Below, piece by piece: positions 30,116 to 40,965 of a stretch of DNA of 57,356 bases (position 1 is its first letter; every line of letters starts with the position of its first letter). The translations under genes were made by a program, and so were the position numbers. Under the pieces are notes generated by a model. That model saw nothing but the letters and a program-made list of their open reading frames with translations, made no database searches and had not been told where the DNA came from. Origin of the DNA: Nanobdellati archaeon (GTDB lineage: Archaea; Nanobdellota; Nanobdellia; Woesearchaeales; JAADFO01); contig JAADFO010000072.1 in NCBI GenBank assembly GCA_013152815.1, forward strand, positions 1-57,356. The letters run 5' to 3'.

Positions 30116-32593
30116 CTACTCAGCCGGAGGGTTGTCTGCCGGGACGTCCTGGACAACGACGGTGGGTGCACCAACACTGATGTCTGACAGAGTCGTTCCT
30201 GAAACCTCGACCTCGTCACCGACGAGCTCAGAGGAATACTTGGCGAACTCTGCGACAACCGTGGTGGCTCTCCTGGTGTCCATGGCGCTATAACCAGCCA
30301 CAAGCATGGCGACGTTGCCGTTGGCATGCTCGAACAGCTTGATCATGGCCTTGCCCTCGGTGAAGCCAGAGACGCAGTTTGCAGGGTTGCCCAACAGATC
30401 AGCAGCGGCAGGGTTTGCACAGGGACCGCCGATGACGATGGCGTTCTGTGCAGTGATGTCGCTCACTTCGCTTGCCAGCTTTGAGGCGCTGACAGGGATA
30501 GGCACACTGATCCTTTTGGTGTTGGCTCCTGTGTCTGCTCCCTCAGCAACAGCTCCGCTGGTCACGAAGACGGCCGCAGTGATCTGGTCGTCAGGGTAGA
30601 CGAAGGATGCCTTGCTCTGCGCATTGCTTCCAGAGGGGTCGTCGTATCTCCAGAAGAGACCGTAGACGCCACTGGCATAGCCCAGATAATAGTCGTCGTC
30701 TCCATGCTGGAAGTTTTGGTAGGCAGGGATGCCTGACCAGCTTGTCGAGTTGAGGTCCAGCTGGCTGTTGGTCGTATCCCAATAGGCCTTGATACCGACC
30801 GTATCCCTGCTGGTCCCGTCCTCTGCGGTCTCGGACTGGATGCTGATCCCTGCGTTCTCGCCTGAATCAGACAAAGTTATCTTTGCACCGTACTGGGTGT
30901 AGAGATAGTTCTTGATGCCCGAGTTTCCGTCACCGGTGATGTTGATGTAGGACGAACTGTCGCCCGTACCGGTGATGGTCAGAGAGAACCCGTCGACGAC
31001 CAAGGTTCCTTGGTTGTTCGCGTCATAGGTGACCTCATAGATCTCGTTGGATCCGACGTCCTGGATCTTATAGATGTTGTCGGCGTTCTGGGTCCCTTTG
31101 TACTTGAGGATCCTGCTGAACCCTCCTTCAGAACCATCACCAACAACAACCATGTCCTCGTCATCGACAGATGTGCCTGCAGAGGTGACCAGGTCCCGCT
31201 TGTTGGAACCAGAGACCTTACCGAGGAACACTCCGTCTCCGGATGTCCTTCCGACGATATCTTCACTGATGGTCTGGCCGGCCTTGTTCTTGAAGGTCAG
31301 CTTGTAGCCATCATTGCCCGAAGACTTGAAGACGATGTCTTCGGTCTTCGGTATCTGAAGACCTTCGTAGGTGATGTCGAATCCGTCCAGGAAGACGTTT
31401 CCGCTGTCGCCTTCGACCTCGTCTGCAGCAGCGCTCAGACCCTGACCCGGTGCGATGAACAGCTCCTCAGAGGGCGAATAATAGACCTCCAGTTGGCTGA
31501 TCGTCACGTCTGCTCCGGTGGAGAGTCCTCCGTCAGAGCTGGTCGAGATCTGCGCATAGGTGTTGGCGAGGGTCTCAGAACCGACCTGGACACTGCCAGT
31601 GTCAGTAGTCGAGGACGTATTGGTGTCGGTGATGACGATCTTCTTGGCTCCCAGGTAGAACGTGACGATGTCTGCACCGCCTTCTTCAGTCCCTTCGTTC
31701 TCCATGAGGTCTCGCACACCGATCTCAGATCCGTCATCGAGGACATAGGTCTCTCCCGCCGTGAGCGGATCAGTCACTTCGCCATTGACCTTGAACTTGA
31801 CTTCTGTCGTCGTAATGGCGATGACCTCGACCTTGTACTCCTTGCCGCCTATATTATAGGTCTTGGAGGTGTACTCCTCAAGGGTGTCCTCTGTTGCGCC
31901 GCCCATCAGGGTCAGCTTCAGGCTTTCGACTGCCGGGTGCTCTGCCTTGACGACCGTGTAGGACTTGCCGAGAAGCGTGAGCTTCTTGTTCTCCAGGTCC
32001 TCCAACCGGTCGTTGGCATCGTTGTCTGACTTCAGCGCGGGGGTGAAGGTCAGCTTGTACGTATAGGCCCTGCTGGTGTTGAAGAGCAGGTAGTCTCCCG
32101 GAACCTCATTGTCATGGAAGGTGTCCTTGGTCCAGTTGACATGGGCATTGCTGGGGAGATCGATGTACTGGGTGTACGTGAAGTCACCGAACTCGTTCCG
32201 GACGACGCCTGACTTAAGCGCTGCCAGATCAGACTCGGTCACTGACGTGATTCCCGTGCTGGTCAGAGACTCGCCGAGCTCGAGCTTGTCCGTGGACTGC
32301 TCGATCTTCTTTGAATCTCCGCTCAGGGCGATATCACCCGGATCAGAAATCGTCTCTGTCTTGTAGGCCTGCACCTGCAGGGAAGCTACAACATTGACTG
32401 CGCCGATGACATCTGCGGCGGCAGCTGCGTCTCCTACGACGACAATCCCGTTGAAAGTCCCGTCATCACCGATGAACAACGGTCTGGGATAGTCGGAGAG
32501 ATCTGCAGCTGCAGCACCGAACATAGTCGCTCCAAACATGGAGACTCCGGCACCTAAGGCTAAAATCTTTTTTACTGCCTTTCGCAACCTCAT
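30116..32593 (-). CDS. S-layer protein
   Basis: Main surface-coat candidate. The 825-residue protein starts with a signal peptide (MRLRKAVKKILALGAGVSMF then an Ala-rich end, likely cleaved near AAAA-DLSDYPRP). DLSDYPRPLFIGDDG and VVVGDAAAAADVIGAVN resemble the S_layer_N family known from methanococci and DPANN archaea; AIVIGGPCANPAAADLLGNP and TVVVAEFAKYSSEL resemble S_layer_C. The mature protein is acidic, Thr/Ser/Gly/Asp-rich and has only two cysteines. There is no C-terminal membrane helix. An unusually strong ribosome-binding site, ggaggtg, lies 8 nt before the ATG. Confidence 0.9.
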   Translation of the reverse strand: MRLRKAVKKILALGAGVSMFGATMFGAAAADLSDYPRPLFIGDDGTFNGIVVVGDAAAAADVIGAVNVVASLQVQAYKTETISDPGDIALSGDSKKIEQSTDKLELGESLTSTGITSVTESDLAALKSGVVRNEFGDFTYTQYIDLPSNAHVNWTKDTFHDNEVPGDYLLFNTSRAYTYKLTFTPALKSDNDANDRLEDLENKKLTLLGKSYTVVKAEHPAVESLKLTLMGGATEDTLEEYTSKTYNIGGKEYKVEVIAITTTEVKFKVNGEVTDPLTAGETYVLDDGSEIGVRDLMENEGTEEGGADIVTFYLGAKKIVITDTNTSSTTDTGSVQVGSETLANTYAQISTSSDGGLSTGADVTISQLEVYYSPSEELFIAPGQGLSAAADEVEGDSGNVFLDGFDITYEGLQIPKTEDIVFKSSGNDGYKLTFKNKAGQTISEDIVGRTSGDGVFLGKVSGSNKRDLVTSAGTSVDDEDMVVVGDGSEGGFSRILKYKGTQNADNIYKIQDVGSNEIYEVTYDANNQGTLVVDGFSLTITGTGDSSSYINITGDGNSGIKNYLYTQYGAKITLSDSGENAGISIQSETAEDGTSRDTVGIKAYWDTTNSQLDLNSTSWSGIPAYQNFQHGDDDYYLGYASGVYGLFWRYDDPSGSNAQSKASFVYPDDQITAAVFVTSGAVAEGADTGANTKRISVPIPVSASKLASEVSDITAQNAIVIGGPCANPAAADLLGNPANCVSGFTEGKAMIKLFEHANGNVAMLVAGYSAMDTRRATTVVAEFAKYSSELVGDEVEVSGTTLSDISVGAPTVVVQDVPADNPPAE

Positions 32594-32782
32594 TATCTAA
32601 CACCTCCGAGTTTTTACTCAATCGTGTTGGTTTTTTCCTAATCGCTTTTCGCTTTATCTTTTTTGGATGTGCGTCATCACTTCTCAGGTCATCCCTGTCA
32701 TTCAAACGTTTACATTCGCTCAACAATCCTGAAGATGAGGACTGGATGGACCTGTAAACCAAGGTATCTGATGACCTATCAT
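32594..32782 (-). promoter_or_regulatory. Long 5' leader of the S-layer mRNA
   Basis: The best minus-strand TATA box upstream is at 32783-32794, which predicts a leader of about 160-170 nt ending in ggaggtg. Most other single genes here are leaderless. No terminator-like T tract occurs in the transcribed strand. Long leaders stabilise S-layer mRNAs in other archaea; here this is inference. Confidence 0.45.
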
Positions 32783-32794
32783 CTTTATAAAGTT
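32783..32794 (-). promoter_or_regulatory. TATA box for the S-layer gene
   Basis: aactttataaag on the minus strand. Confidence 0.45.
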
Positions 32795-33075
32795 TTCGCA
32801 AGCTTCCCCGACGACAGATCATACGACCAGCCAGAAAGCACTGAAAGACCCGAATTCTTAGAAATTAACCGTTCACCACTCCCGGATGATTTCACTTTTC
32901 CCATATAAAGAAGCCCTGTTTTCTTTAAATATGAAAGACCCGCATTTTCACATCATCATACATCATCACATCCAAATGAGCGACCAGGAGGACAGGATTT
33001 GGTGTTGTGCATGATGTTTCCCTGAAAACAGACGAGACCGCCACTGGGCGAAGATGCGAAAGATGCGAAGAAAGA
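32795..33075. other. Intergenic region, no gene seen
   Basis: Between the S-layer promoter and the 3' end of tRNA-Leu there are only short frames and AT-rich TATA-like stretches (for example ctttaaatatg near 32925). Confidence 0.4.
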
Positions 33076-33196
33076 TGCGGAGAGCAGGATTCGAACCTGC
33101 GAAGGCACTAAGCCAACAGGTCTCTTCGCAAGATGCGGCAGATAAGCCACATAACGCTCCTAAGCCTGTCCCGTTTGACCGCTCCGGCATCCCCGC
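33076..33196 (-). tRNA. tRNA-Leu(TAG) with a 37-nt intron
   Basis: Acceptor GCGGGGA/TCTCCGC, discriminator A. Anticodon stem ACAGG/CCTGT with loop CTTAGG...A gives anticodon TAG. The intron (33122-33158) follows position 37. The variable arm is long (GGC-TTAGT-GCC), as in leucine tRNAs; T arm GCAGG-TTCGAAT-CCTGC. A palindromic TATA-like element, aacctttttaaaggtt, lies at about 33245-33260. Confidence 0.9.
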
Positions 33197-33387
33197 ATGA
33201 AAGGAAAGGAAATGTAAGCTAACAAAAAAGGGCACAGCCCGACAACCTTTTTAAAGGTTATCATCATATGTCGGGCACTTGAGAAAGTAAGGGCCGGCGT
33301 CCTTCGCGAGGCATCATCCAGTACAGGAGCATCCGGCTACAGGAGCAATACAGGAGTGAAGGGGCAGGCGCATGTCCGATGTCTGTT

Positions 33388-35190
33388 TCATGACCTGACC
33401 AGGAGAGCACGCACCTCTTGGGCGAAAGGACCTCTGGGTGCCAGAAAAAGATACTGTGAAAGCTCTGCTTTCCCTTTCTCCACATCCATCCCCGAGAGGA
33501 CCAGCAACATACCCAGGTTCTTGTGCATCTCTGCATTCCCCGGATCAAGGGACAGCAGGTAGGACATCTCTTCTGCCAATGCAGATGCTTCTTCCGGAGA
33601 AGAGGGCGCTTTGATGGCACGAGGCCCCAGAAGAGAGAAGCCTCTCAGATGCTCGGTGTCTGGCCTGACCGGCACGAAGACCGAGACCAGCTCATCAAAA
33701 TAGACCAGCTTGAACGACCTGTTCCCGAGCAGGTGTCTCTCGAGAGGAGAACCATGGCTCAGGAGGAAACCGTCGATGGCATAAGGGGCCAGGAGGTCTT
33801 CCCATCCGTCCAGCTGCTCGCTGATGATGAGATATCTTTTCATCATATCCTCCCCGTACATATCGATGCGGCCGTCGATGAAGACCTTGGTCCGGGGATA
33901 GCCTTTGAAGATAGCAACACCGCCGTGGGCATAGTCGTTGAAGAGGTCGGGACCGATATCATGGTTCAGGATGAAGTCCATGGCATTGAGAGCGTATTGC
34001 CGTCGGGGAAAAGAGGGAGAAAAAGCCGTCCCTGCATGCACCATGACCGCACCGATGAAGAGGATGAGCACGAGGAAGAGAGGCAGTGCAGCAGAAGACC
34101 GTTCAGACCAGACACGGAAGATGCGCCGTGAAGGCATTCCCGGCCCTGCCATCAGCCGCCTGAGGCGGTCGGCGATGGCGATGATGAGGAAAAAGACAGC
34201 CACAGGCAGGTTCCGCCGCGCATTGAATGCCAAAGGCACCATGACAAGCAGCGGAAGGAGATCTGCGATCCGTATGCCTCGTGTCCTGAAGACCAGGAAC
34301 AGCAACAGGACCAGCAGGAGGACGAAAACGATCAGATGAGGATCTCCAAGGGGAAACGGCTGCCATTCGGCGATGAACTCCTTGCTTTCAGAGATGATAT
34401 GGAACGGGGTGAGAAAGACCCGATAGCTTACCGGATTCAGGAGCGCCGCAAAAGGGAGAGGAAGAAAGGGATACACAGCTTTGAAAGAGCGTGATCGCCA
34501 CCACGCTTCAAGAGCGTAGGAACCGGCGACGAAGAGTCCTATCATCACGCTGGCATGGGCATTCGCCCAGATGATGAAAAGAGGGATGAGCAACAGGGGA
34601 GTCTTCCTTTTTCGCAGGATAAAGAGGGTCAGCAACAGGAAGAGCCAGAAGAACAGGTGGGGCCGGAGCAGCAGATGGAACTGCACGAGAAGCGCAGCAA
34701 TCACCGTCAGGGTCAGCCAGAGATAGGGATACTCTTTCTCCCGGATGAGCGACCAAAGAAGGGACATCACCAGGACGAACACGAAGGCCTTGAACCAGAC
34801 AAGGGCACCGAACCCGAGAAGAGAGGCGACGCCATAGAGGACTATCTCGGAGAGCCATTCGAGAGCGACCCAGGGATGCCCTTCCCGGGTGAAGGAATAG
34901 CTGTCCTGTGAAGGGATGTGCATCTCCTTGACGATGAGCTCTCCGGTCTTGAGGTGCCACCAAAGATCGTTGTTGGTGTCGAAGAAATGCAGCCCTATCC
35001 CAAAAATGAGGAGGAAGGCGAAGGCCATAGCCAAGAGCGGACGGCTTGAGAGAGCGCCCGCTGCACCCTGGCCCGGACGATGTCCATCATGCCCCTGAGC
35101 ATCACGCATCGGCCGCCTCGCCGTCTTCCTCGTGGGACGAACCTTCCTTGGCGGATGATCGGGAGCAGACCTGTCAGGGGGTTTTTTCAT
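33388..35190 (-). CDS. Multi-pass membrane protein, glycosyltransferase-C-like
   Basis: The 600-residue protein has a basic cytosolic N-terminus of about 50 residues, about 11 hydrophobic helices (55-390) and a soluble C-terminal part. The first loop carries DTNNDLWWHLKTGE, acidic/aromatic as in GT-C glycosyltransferases that use lipid-linked sugars; RPHLFFW and WANAHASVMIG follow. The C-terminal part ends in TPR-like helices (SLDPGNAEMHKNLGMLLVLSG). Glycosylating the S-layer protein would fit its position but is a guess. ATG 35190 is chosen because the TATA box at 35221-35230 is suitably spaced. Confidence 0.65.
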   Translation of the reverse strand: MKKPPDRSAPDHPPRKVRPTRKTARRPMRDAQGHDGHRPGQGAAGALSSRPLLAMAFAFLLIFGIGLHFFDTNNDLWWHLKTGELIVKEMHIPSQDSYSFTREGHPWVALEWLSEIVLYGVASLLGFGALVWFKAFVFVLVMSLLWSLIREKEYPYLWLTLTVIAALLVQFHLLLRPHLFFWLFLLLTLFILRKRKTPLLLIPLFIIWANAHASVMIGLFVAGSYALEAWWRSRSFKAVYPFLPLPFAALLNPVSYRVFLTPFHIISESKEFIAEWQPFPLGDPHLIVFVLLLVLLLFLVFRTRGIRIADLLPLLVMVPLAFNARRNLPVAVFFLIIAIADRLRRLMAGPGMPSRRIFRVWSERSSAALPLFLVLILFIGAVMVHAGTAFSPSFPRRQYALNAMDFILNHDIGPDLFNDYAHGGVAIFKGYPRTKVFIDGRIDMYGEDMMKRYLIISEQLDGWEDLLAPYAIDGFLLSHGSPLERHLLGNRSFKLVYFDELVSVFVPVRPDTEHLRGFSLLGPRAIKAPSSPEEASALAEEMSYLLSLDPGNAEMHKNLGMLLVLSGMDVEKGKAELSQYLFLAPRGPFAQEVRALLVRS

Positions 35191-35220
35191 GACGACCAAA
35201 GAGATCAGAGGAAGAGATTA

Positions 35221-35230
35221 AATTTAAAAC
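35221..35230 (-). promoter_or_regulatory. TATA box for the membrane protein gene
   Basis: gttttaaatt on the minus strand, about 35 nt before the ATG at 35190. Confidence 0.45.
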
Positions 35231-35261
35231 TATGCATCAATCATAGAAAGATCATAAGAAG

Positions 35262-35290
35262 AAAGAAAAAGGAAGAAAAAGGAAGAGAAA
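35262..35290 (-). terminator. Pyrimidine-rich terminator after L37e
   Basis: On the minus strand this is a run of T-rich repeats (ttttt separated by cttcc) 10 bp after the L37e stop. It also contains a 10-bp direct repeat. Confidence 0.4.
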
Positions 35291-35299
35291 GAATCCCGA

Positions 35300-35464
35300 T
35301 CACTTCTTCTGCCAGGAATAGCTCCGGAGTTTAGCGCTCTTTCCGTAACCGCAGGAAGAGCAGACCTTTTTCCTCATGTGATAGGTCTTCTGGCCACAAC
35401 GCCTACAGACTATGTGGGTCGTCTTGCCTGATTTTTTTCCGTGGGATGCTGTTCCTTTGCTCAT
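35300..35464 (-). CDS. rpl37e: 50S ribosomal protein L37e
   Basis: Translation gives 54 residues starting [20 protein letters not shown], with zinc pairs CRRC (20-23) and CSSC (35-38) and the terminal [10 protein letters not shown] typical of L37e. It follows the LSm gene, the conserved archaeal LSm-L37e pair. Confidence 0.93.
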   Translation of the reverse strand: MSKGTASHGKKSGKTTHIVCRRCGQKTYHMRKKVCSSCGYGKSAKLRSYSWQKK

Positions 35465-35577
35465 GGTATCACATCAAATAGCTGAAAGGGAATGTCGGAA
35501 TATCACCGCAAACATTCAGCAGGCATGACCCGACCAGACTGAAAGACCAGACCGAAGGTTTGCGGAAAGGGAATCGA

Positions 35578-35802
35578 TCATGCAGGGGATATCAGGATGA
35601 TGGTGTCTCCTCTGATGAAGACCAGACCGAGTTTTCGCTTGAGCGAACCATCAACCATCTCTTCGGCCTCCTCCAGGACGACATTGATATGGATGTCGAA
35701 CGCCTTGAGCTTGCCGACCAGTCGGGTATGATTCTTCAATTCGACGATGACTCTTTTGTCTCTTGCTCGGTTCAATGTATCTAACGGTCTTGATTGTTCC
35801 AT
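35578..35802 (-). CDS. Sm-like archaeal protein (SmAP/LSm)
   Basis: Ring-forming RNA-binding protein. The 74-residue protein has Sm1 (KRVIVELKNHTRLVGKLKAFDIHINVVLEEAEE) and Sm2 (GLVFIRGDTIILIS; IRGD is the RNA-binding signature). gaggtg precedes the ATG. It is co-transcribed with L37e. Confidence 0.93.
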   Translation of the reverse strand: MEQSRPLDTLNRARDKRVIVELKNHTRLVGKLKAFDIHINVVLEEAEEMVDGSLKRKLGLVFIRGDTIILISPA

Positions 35803-35926
35803 AAAAACACCTCAATCATAATCAATCATCATCCATCTGTGTGCTTGCTTTCTTGATGAGCCTTCCTGATTCTCCTTGAACACAACAAGATAAGGGCTGA
35901 AATCCTGTTCCTGTGAAATATGGTTC

Positions 35927-35936
35927 ATTTATAAAT
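35927..35936 (-). promoter_or_regulatory. TATA box for LSm-L37e
   Basis: The palindromic element catttataaatg predicts a leader of about 100 nt on the minus strand that includes the gaggtg site. Confidence 0.4.
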
Positions 35937-35965
35937 GTTTGCTTTAAAAGAAACAGGAAAAAGGT

Positions 35966-37198
35966 TCAGCAACCTTCAATCTTCTGTTCTCTGAGGGCTT
36001 CCAGGCCCACCAGTTCCTGCCCTGAGAAGAGGACCAGTGAAGCTCCTCCTCCTGTCGAGATATGGGTCATCTTTTCAGCGACCCCTGCTGAGGCCACAGC
36101 CGATGCGGTGTCTCCCCCTCCGATGATACGCACAGATGAGAGAGAGGCAAGATAATGTGCAAGTTCATGGGTAGCATAATCGAAAGGAGGCGTCTCGAAA
36201 GCGCCCAGTGGGCCGTTCCAGATGATGGTCTTCGCCCTGGAGAGCGTCTCCTTGAACAGGACAACGGTCTTTTCGCCTACATCAAAGCCCTTCAGCGAGG
36301 AGGGGATGGCTTCGACAGGCACCTCTTTTCGTGTGGCCTGCTCGGTGAGTTCCCTGGCCACGGCCACATCAACAGGAAGCACAAGACGTTCCCCGTGCTC
36401 CCTGAGCATATCCCTGGCAAGCGCAAGAGAAGTATCGTCGACAAGGGAAGCTCCCACATCGAGACCCCTTGCCTTGAGGAAGGTGAACATCATGGCTCCG
36501 CCTATCAGGAGATGGTCCACAGAGCCAAGAAGATTCTTGATGAGAGGGATCTTGGTCGCGAGTTTCAGCCCACCGACCATGGCCACGAACGGACGTTCTG
36601 GCTTATGGAGCGCCTTCCCGATGAGAGACACCTCTTTGTCCAGCAGGAAGCCAGCATAGCCAGGCAGGAATGAGGTTATGGCTGATATGGAGGCATGGGC
36701 CCGGTGAGAGACAGCGAAGGCATCGTTGCAATAGACCTCACCGAGACGAGAGAGCTTTTTCGCGAAGAGCGGATCGTTCGCCTCTTCCCCAGGATGGAAC
36801 CGGAGATTCTCGAGAAGGATGAGGTCGCCGTCGTCCATGGAAGCTACTTCGTTCTCGACAAGCCTGCCGATGCAATCGTCGAGTTTCTTGACCGGATGCA
36901 TGAGCAGCTCTGAAAGACGGGAAGCCACCGCATCCATCCGAAAACGCCTCTGGAAGGAAGGATCTGAAGGATCTGAAGGATCGATATTCTCCGGCCTCAC
37001 CGGCCTTCCCAGATGGCTCATGAGGACGACCTTGGCATCATGGTCCAGAAGGTAGCGGATGGTCGGCAAAGAGTCAGCTATCCTTTTATCGTCGAGGATG
37101 TTGCCGCTCTTGTCCAGGGGGACGTTGAAGTCGACCCGCACAAGGACGTGTTTATGGGTGACATCTGCCTCATCGATTCGTTGTATGGTCTTACGCAT
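35966..37198 (-). CDS. pgk: Phosphoglycerate kinase
   Basis: Transfers phosphate between 1,3-bisphosphoglycerate and ADP. The 410-residue protein has VLVRVDFNVPLD, SHLGRP, ENLRFHPGEEANDP, GGLKLATKI (normally GGAKVSDKI), IWNGPLGAFE and GGGDTASAVASAG. A small repeat, DPSDPSDPS at about 74-82, comes from three tandem 9-bp units (about 36957-36983). Third gene of the PEP synthase-GAPDH-PGK operon. ggagatg precedes the ATG. Confidence 0.95.
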   Translation of the reverse strand: MRKTIQRIDEADVTHKHVLVRVDFNVPLDKSGNILDDKRIADSLPTIRYLLDHDAKVVLMSHLGRPVRPENIDPSDPSDPSFQRRFRMDAVASRLSELLMHPVKKLDDCIGRLVENEVASMDDGDLILLENLRFHPGEEANDPLFAKKLSRLGEVYCNDAFAVSHRAHASISAITSFLPGYAGFLLDKEVSLIGKALHKPERPFVAMVGGLKLATKIPLIKNLLGSVDHLLIGGAMMFTFLKARGLDVGASLVDDTSLALARDMLREHGERLVLPVDVAVARELTEQATRKEVPVEAIPSSLKGFDVGEKTVVLFKETLSRAKTIIWNGPLGAFETPPFDYATHELAHYLASLSSVRIIGGGDTASAVASAGVAEKMTHISTGGGASLVLFSGQELVGLEALREQKIEGC

Positions 37199-37257
37199 GG
37201 AGCATCTCCAGGCAAGCTATCCTGCCCGAACAGAGGATAAGGTTAAAGAGAGCGTCA

Positions 37258-37273
37258 GCGCGCATTAGCGCGC
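37258..37273 (-). other. Intercistronic hairpin between gap and pgk
   Basis: gcgcgc-atta-gcgcgc forms a six-bp all-GC stem with a four-base loop inside the 88-bp gap between the two genes. It could protect or process the operon mRNA; it lacks a following T tract, so it is not a terminator. Confidence 0.4.
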
Positions 37274-37286
37274 ATCAGTGAGAGCA

Positions 37287-38279
37287 TCATTTCATAAGAT
37301 GCTTGATCATGTCGACCATCCTGGAGGAATAGCCCCATTCGTTGTCATACCAGGCGACGACTTTCACCAGGGTCCCCTGGGACCGGGTCTCCCTGCTGTC
37401 GATGATGCAGGAATGGGGATCGCCGATGATGTCAGAGGACACCAGGGGCTCGTCAGCATAGGAGATGACCCCCCGCAGCTCATGCTCAGCGACACTCCGG
37501 AAGAGCCTGTTCAGCGCGTCGGCATCTGCCGGCTTCTCCAGTTCGGCGACAAAATCGATGATGGACCCGTCCAGCACCGGGACGCGGAGTGCATAGCCGT
37601 CCAGACGCCCCTGGAGTTCTGGCAGAACCAGGGCGACGGCCTTGGCAGCGCCGGTGGTCGTGGGCACGATGTTGCTTGGAGCCGCCCGGGCACGACGGAG
37701 ATCCTTATGAGGAAGGTCCAGGAGGTTCTGGTCGTTGGTCATGGCGTGCACCGTCGTGAGAAAGCCTCGCCGGACCGTGAAATTATCGTGGAGCACCTTC
37801 ACCAGAGGAGCAAGACAGTTCGTCGTGCAGGACGCGTTGGAGATGATATGATGCTTCAGAGGATCATACTCTCCCTCATTGACGCCTTTGACAAGGGTAA
37901 GGTCCGGATCCTTTGCAGGTGCAGAGATCAGGACTTTCCTCGCTCCTGCAGCCAGGTGCTTTGAGGCGCCCTCCCGGTCGCGGAAACGGCCGGTCGATTC
38001 CACCACCACATCCACCTGCAGGTCCTTCCAGGGCAGCTTTGAGGGATCCCGCTCGGCGAATATCTGGACGCGCTTGCCGTCGACGATGAGCGCGTCGTCA
38101 GTGAAGCTGACCTTCTTGTCCCATCGGCCATGGACCGTGTCGTGGGTGAGCAAGTGCGCCAATGTCCGGGGGTCGGTCAGGTCGTTCACCGCCACGAACG
38201 TCAATTCCTCATCGTCGAAGCCTGCCCGGAACACGAGCCTGCCTATCCTCCCGAAACCGTTGATAGCAACATTCACCAT
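37287..38279 (-). CDS. gap: Glyceraldehyde-3-phosphate dehydrogenase, bacterial class I
   Basis: Phosphorylating GAPDH. The 330-residue protein has INGFGRIGRLV, the catalytic cysteine C151 in SNASCTTNCLAP, and WYDNEWGYSSRMVD. These define the bacterial/eukaryotic class I enzyme, not the archaeal class II form. D33 in VNDLTD suggests NAD use. ggtg precedes the ATG after an A-rich spacer. Its neighbours allow glycolytic or gluconeogenic flux. Confidence 0.95.
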   Translation of the reverse strand: MVNVAINGFGRIGRLVFRAGFDDEELTFVAVNDLTDPRTLAHLLTHDTVHGRWDKKVSFTDDALIVDGKRVQIFAERDPSKLPWKDLQVDVVVESTGRFRDREGASKHLAAGARKVLISAPAKDPDLTLVKGVNEGEYDPLKHHIISNASCTTNCLAPLVKVLHDNFTVRRGFLTTVHAMTNDQNLLDLPHKDLRRARAAPSNIVPTTTGAAKAVALVLPELQGRLDGYALRVPVLDGSIIDFVAELEKPADADALNRLFRSVAEHELRGVISYADEPLVSSDIIGDPHSCIIDSRETRSQGTLVKVVAWYDNEWGYSSRMVDMIKHLMK

Positions 38280-38296
38280 TTTTTTTTCACCGTTTG

Positions 38297-40711
<2,415 letters not shown>

Positions 40712-40772
40712 CAACAATCACCCCATTTATTCTCTCCCTTTTGCGAAGGAGAACATGAAAAAAAGAGCAGGT

Positions 40773-40784
40773 CTTATAAAGTTT
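40773..40784 (-). promoter_or_regulatory. TATA box for ppsA-gap-pgk
   Basis: aactttataaga on the minus strand predicts a leader of about 40 nt before the TTG start. Confidence 0.45.
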
Positions 40785-40879
40785 TCTTTTCGGGGAAGAA
40801 AAAGGGGATGGGAGGCAAGGGTCAGGCCGCCATAGTGGAAGGACGACAGGGGGAGAGGATCGAGAAGGTCCCTTCACAC

Positions 40880-40912
40880 GAATGTCACTTGAACGTCACT
40901 TGAACGTCACTT
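40880..40912. repeat. 11-bp tandem repeat, three copies
   Basis: gaa(t/c)gtcactt occurs three times head to tail with an 11-bp period, about one helical turn. It ends 18 bp upstream of the TATA box of the next gene, so it could be an activator site. Confidence 0.75.
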
Positions 40913-40930
40913 CAAGAGAGGGGAACAACA

Positions 40931-40940
40931 AGTTTTTATA
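40931..40940 (+). promoter_or_regulatory. TATA box, coiled-coil membrane protein gene
   Basis: agtttttata, about 30 nt before the ATG at 40966. Confidence 0.5.
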
Positions 40941-40965
40941 GGAGCAGAGTCCCTAATCTGCCCTC

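Noticed and set aside
37258-37273. Terminator between gap and pgk
   Set aside because: The GC hairpin has no T tract after it on the transcribed strand, and archaeal terminators are T-tract based; pgk has no clear promoter of its own.
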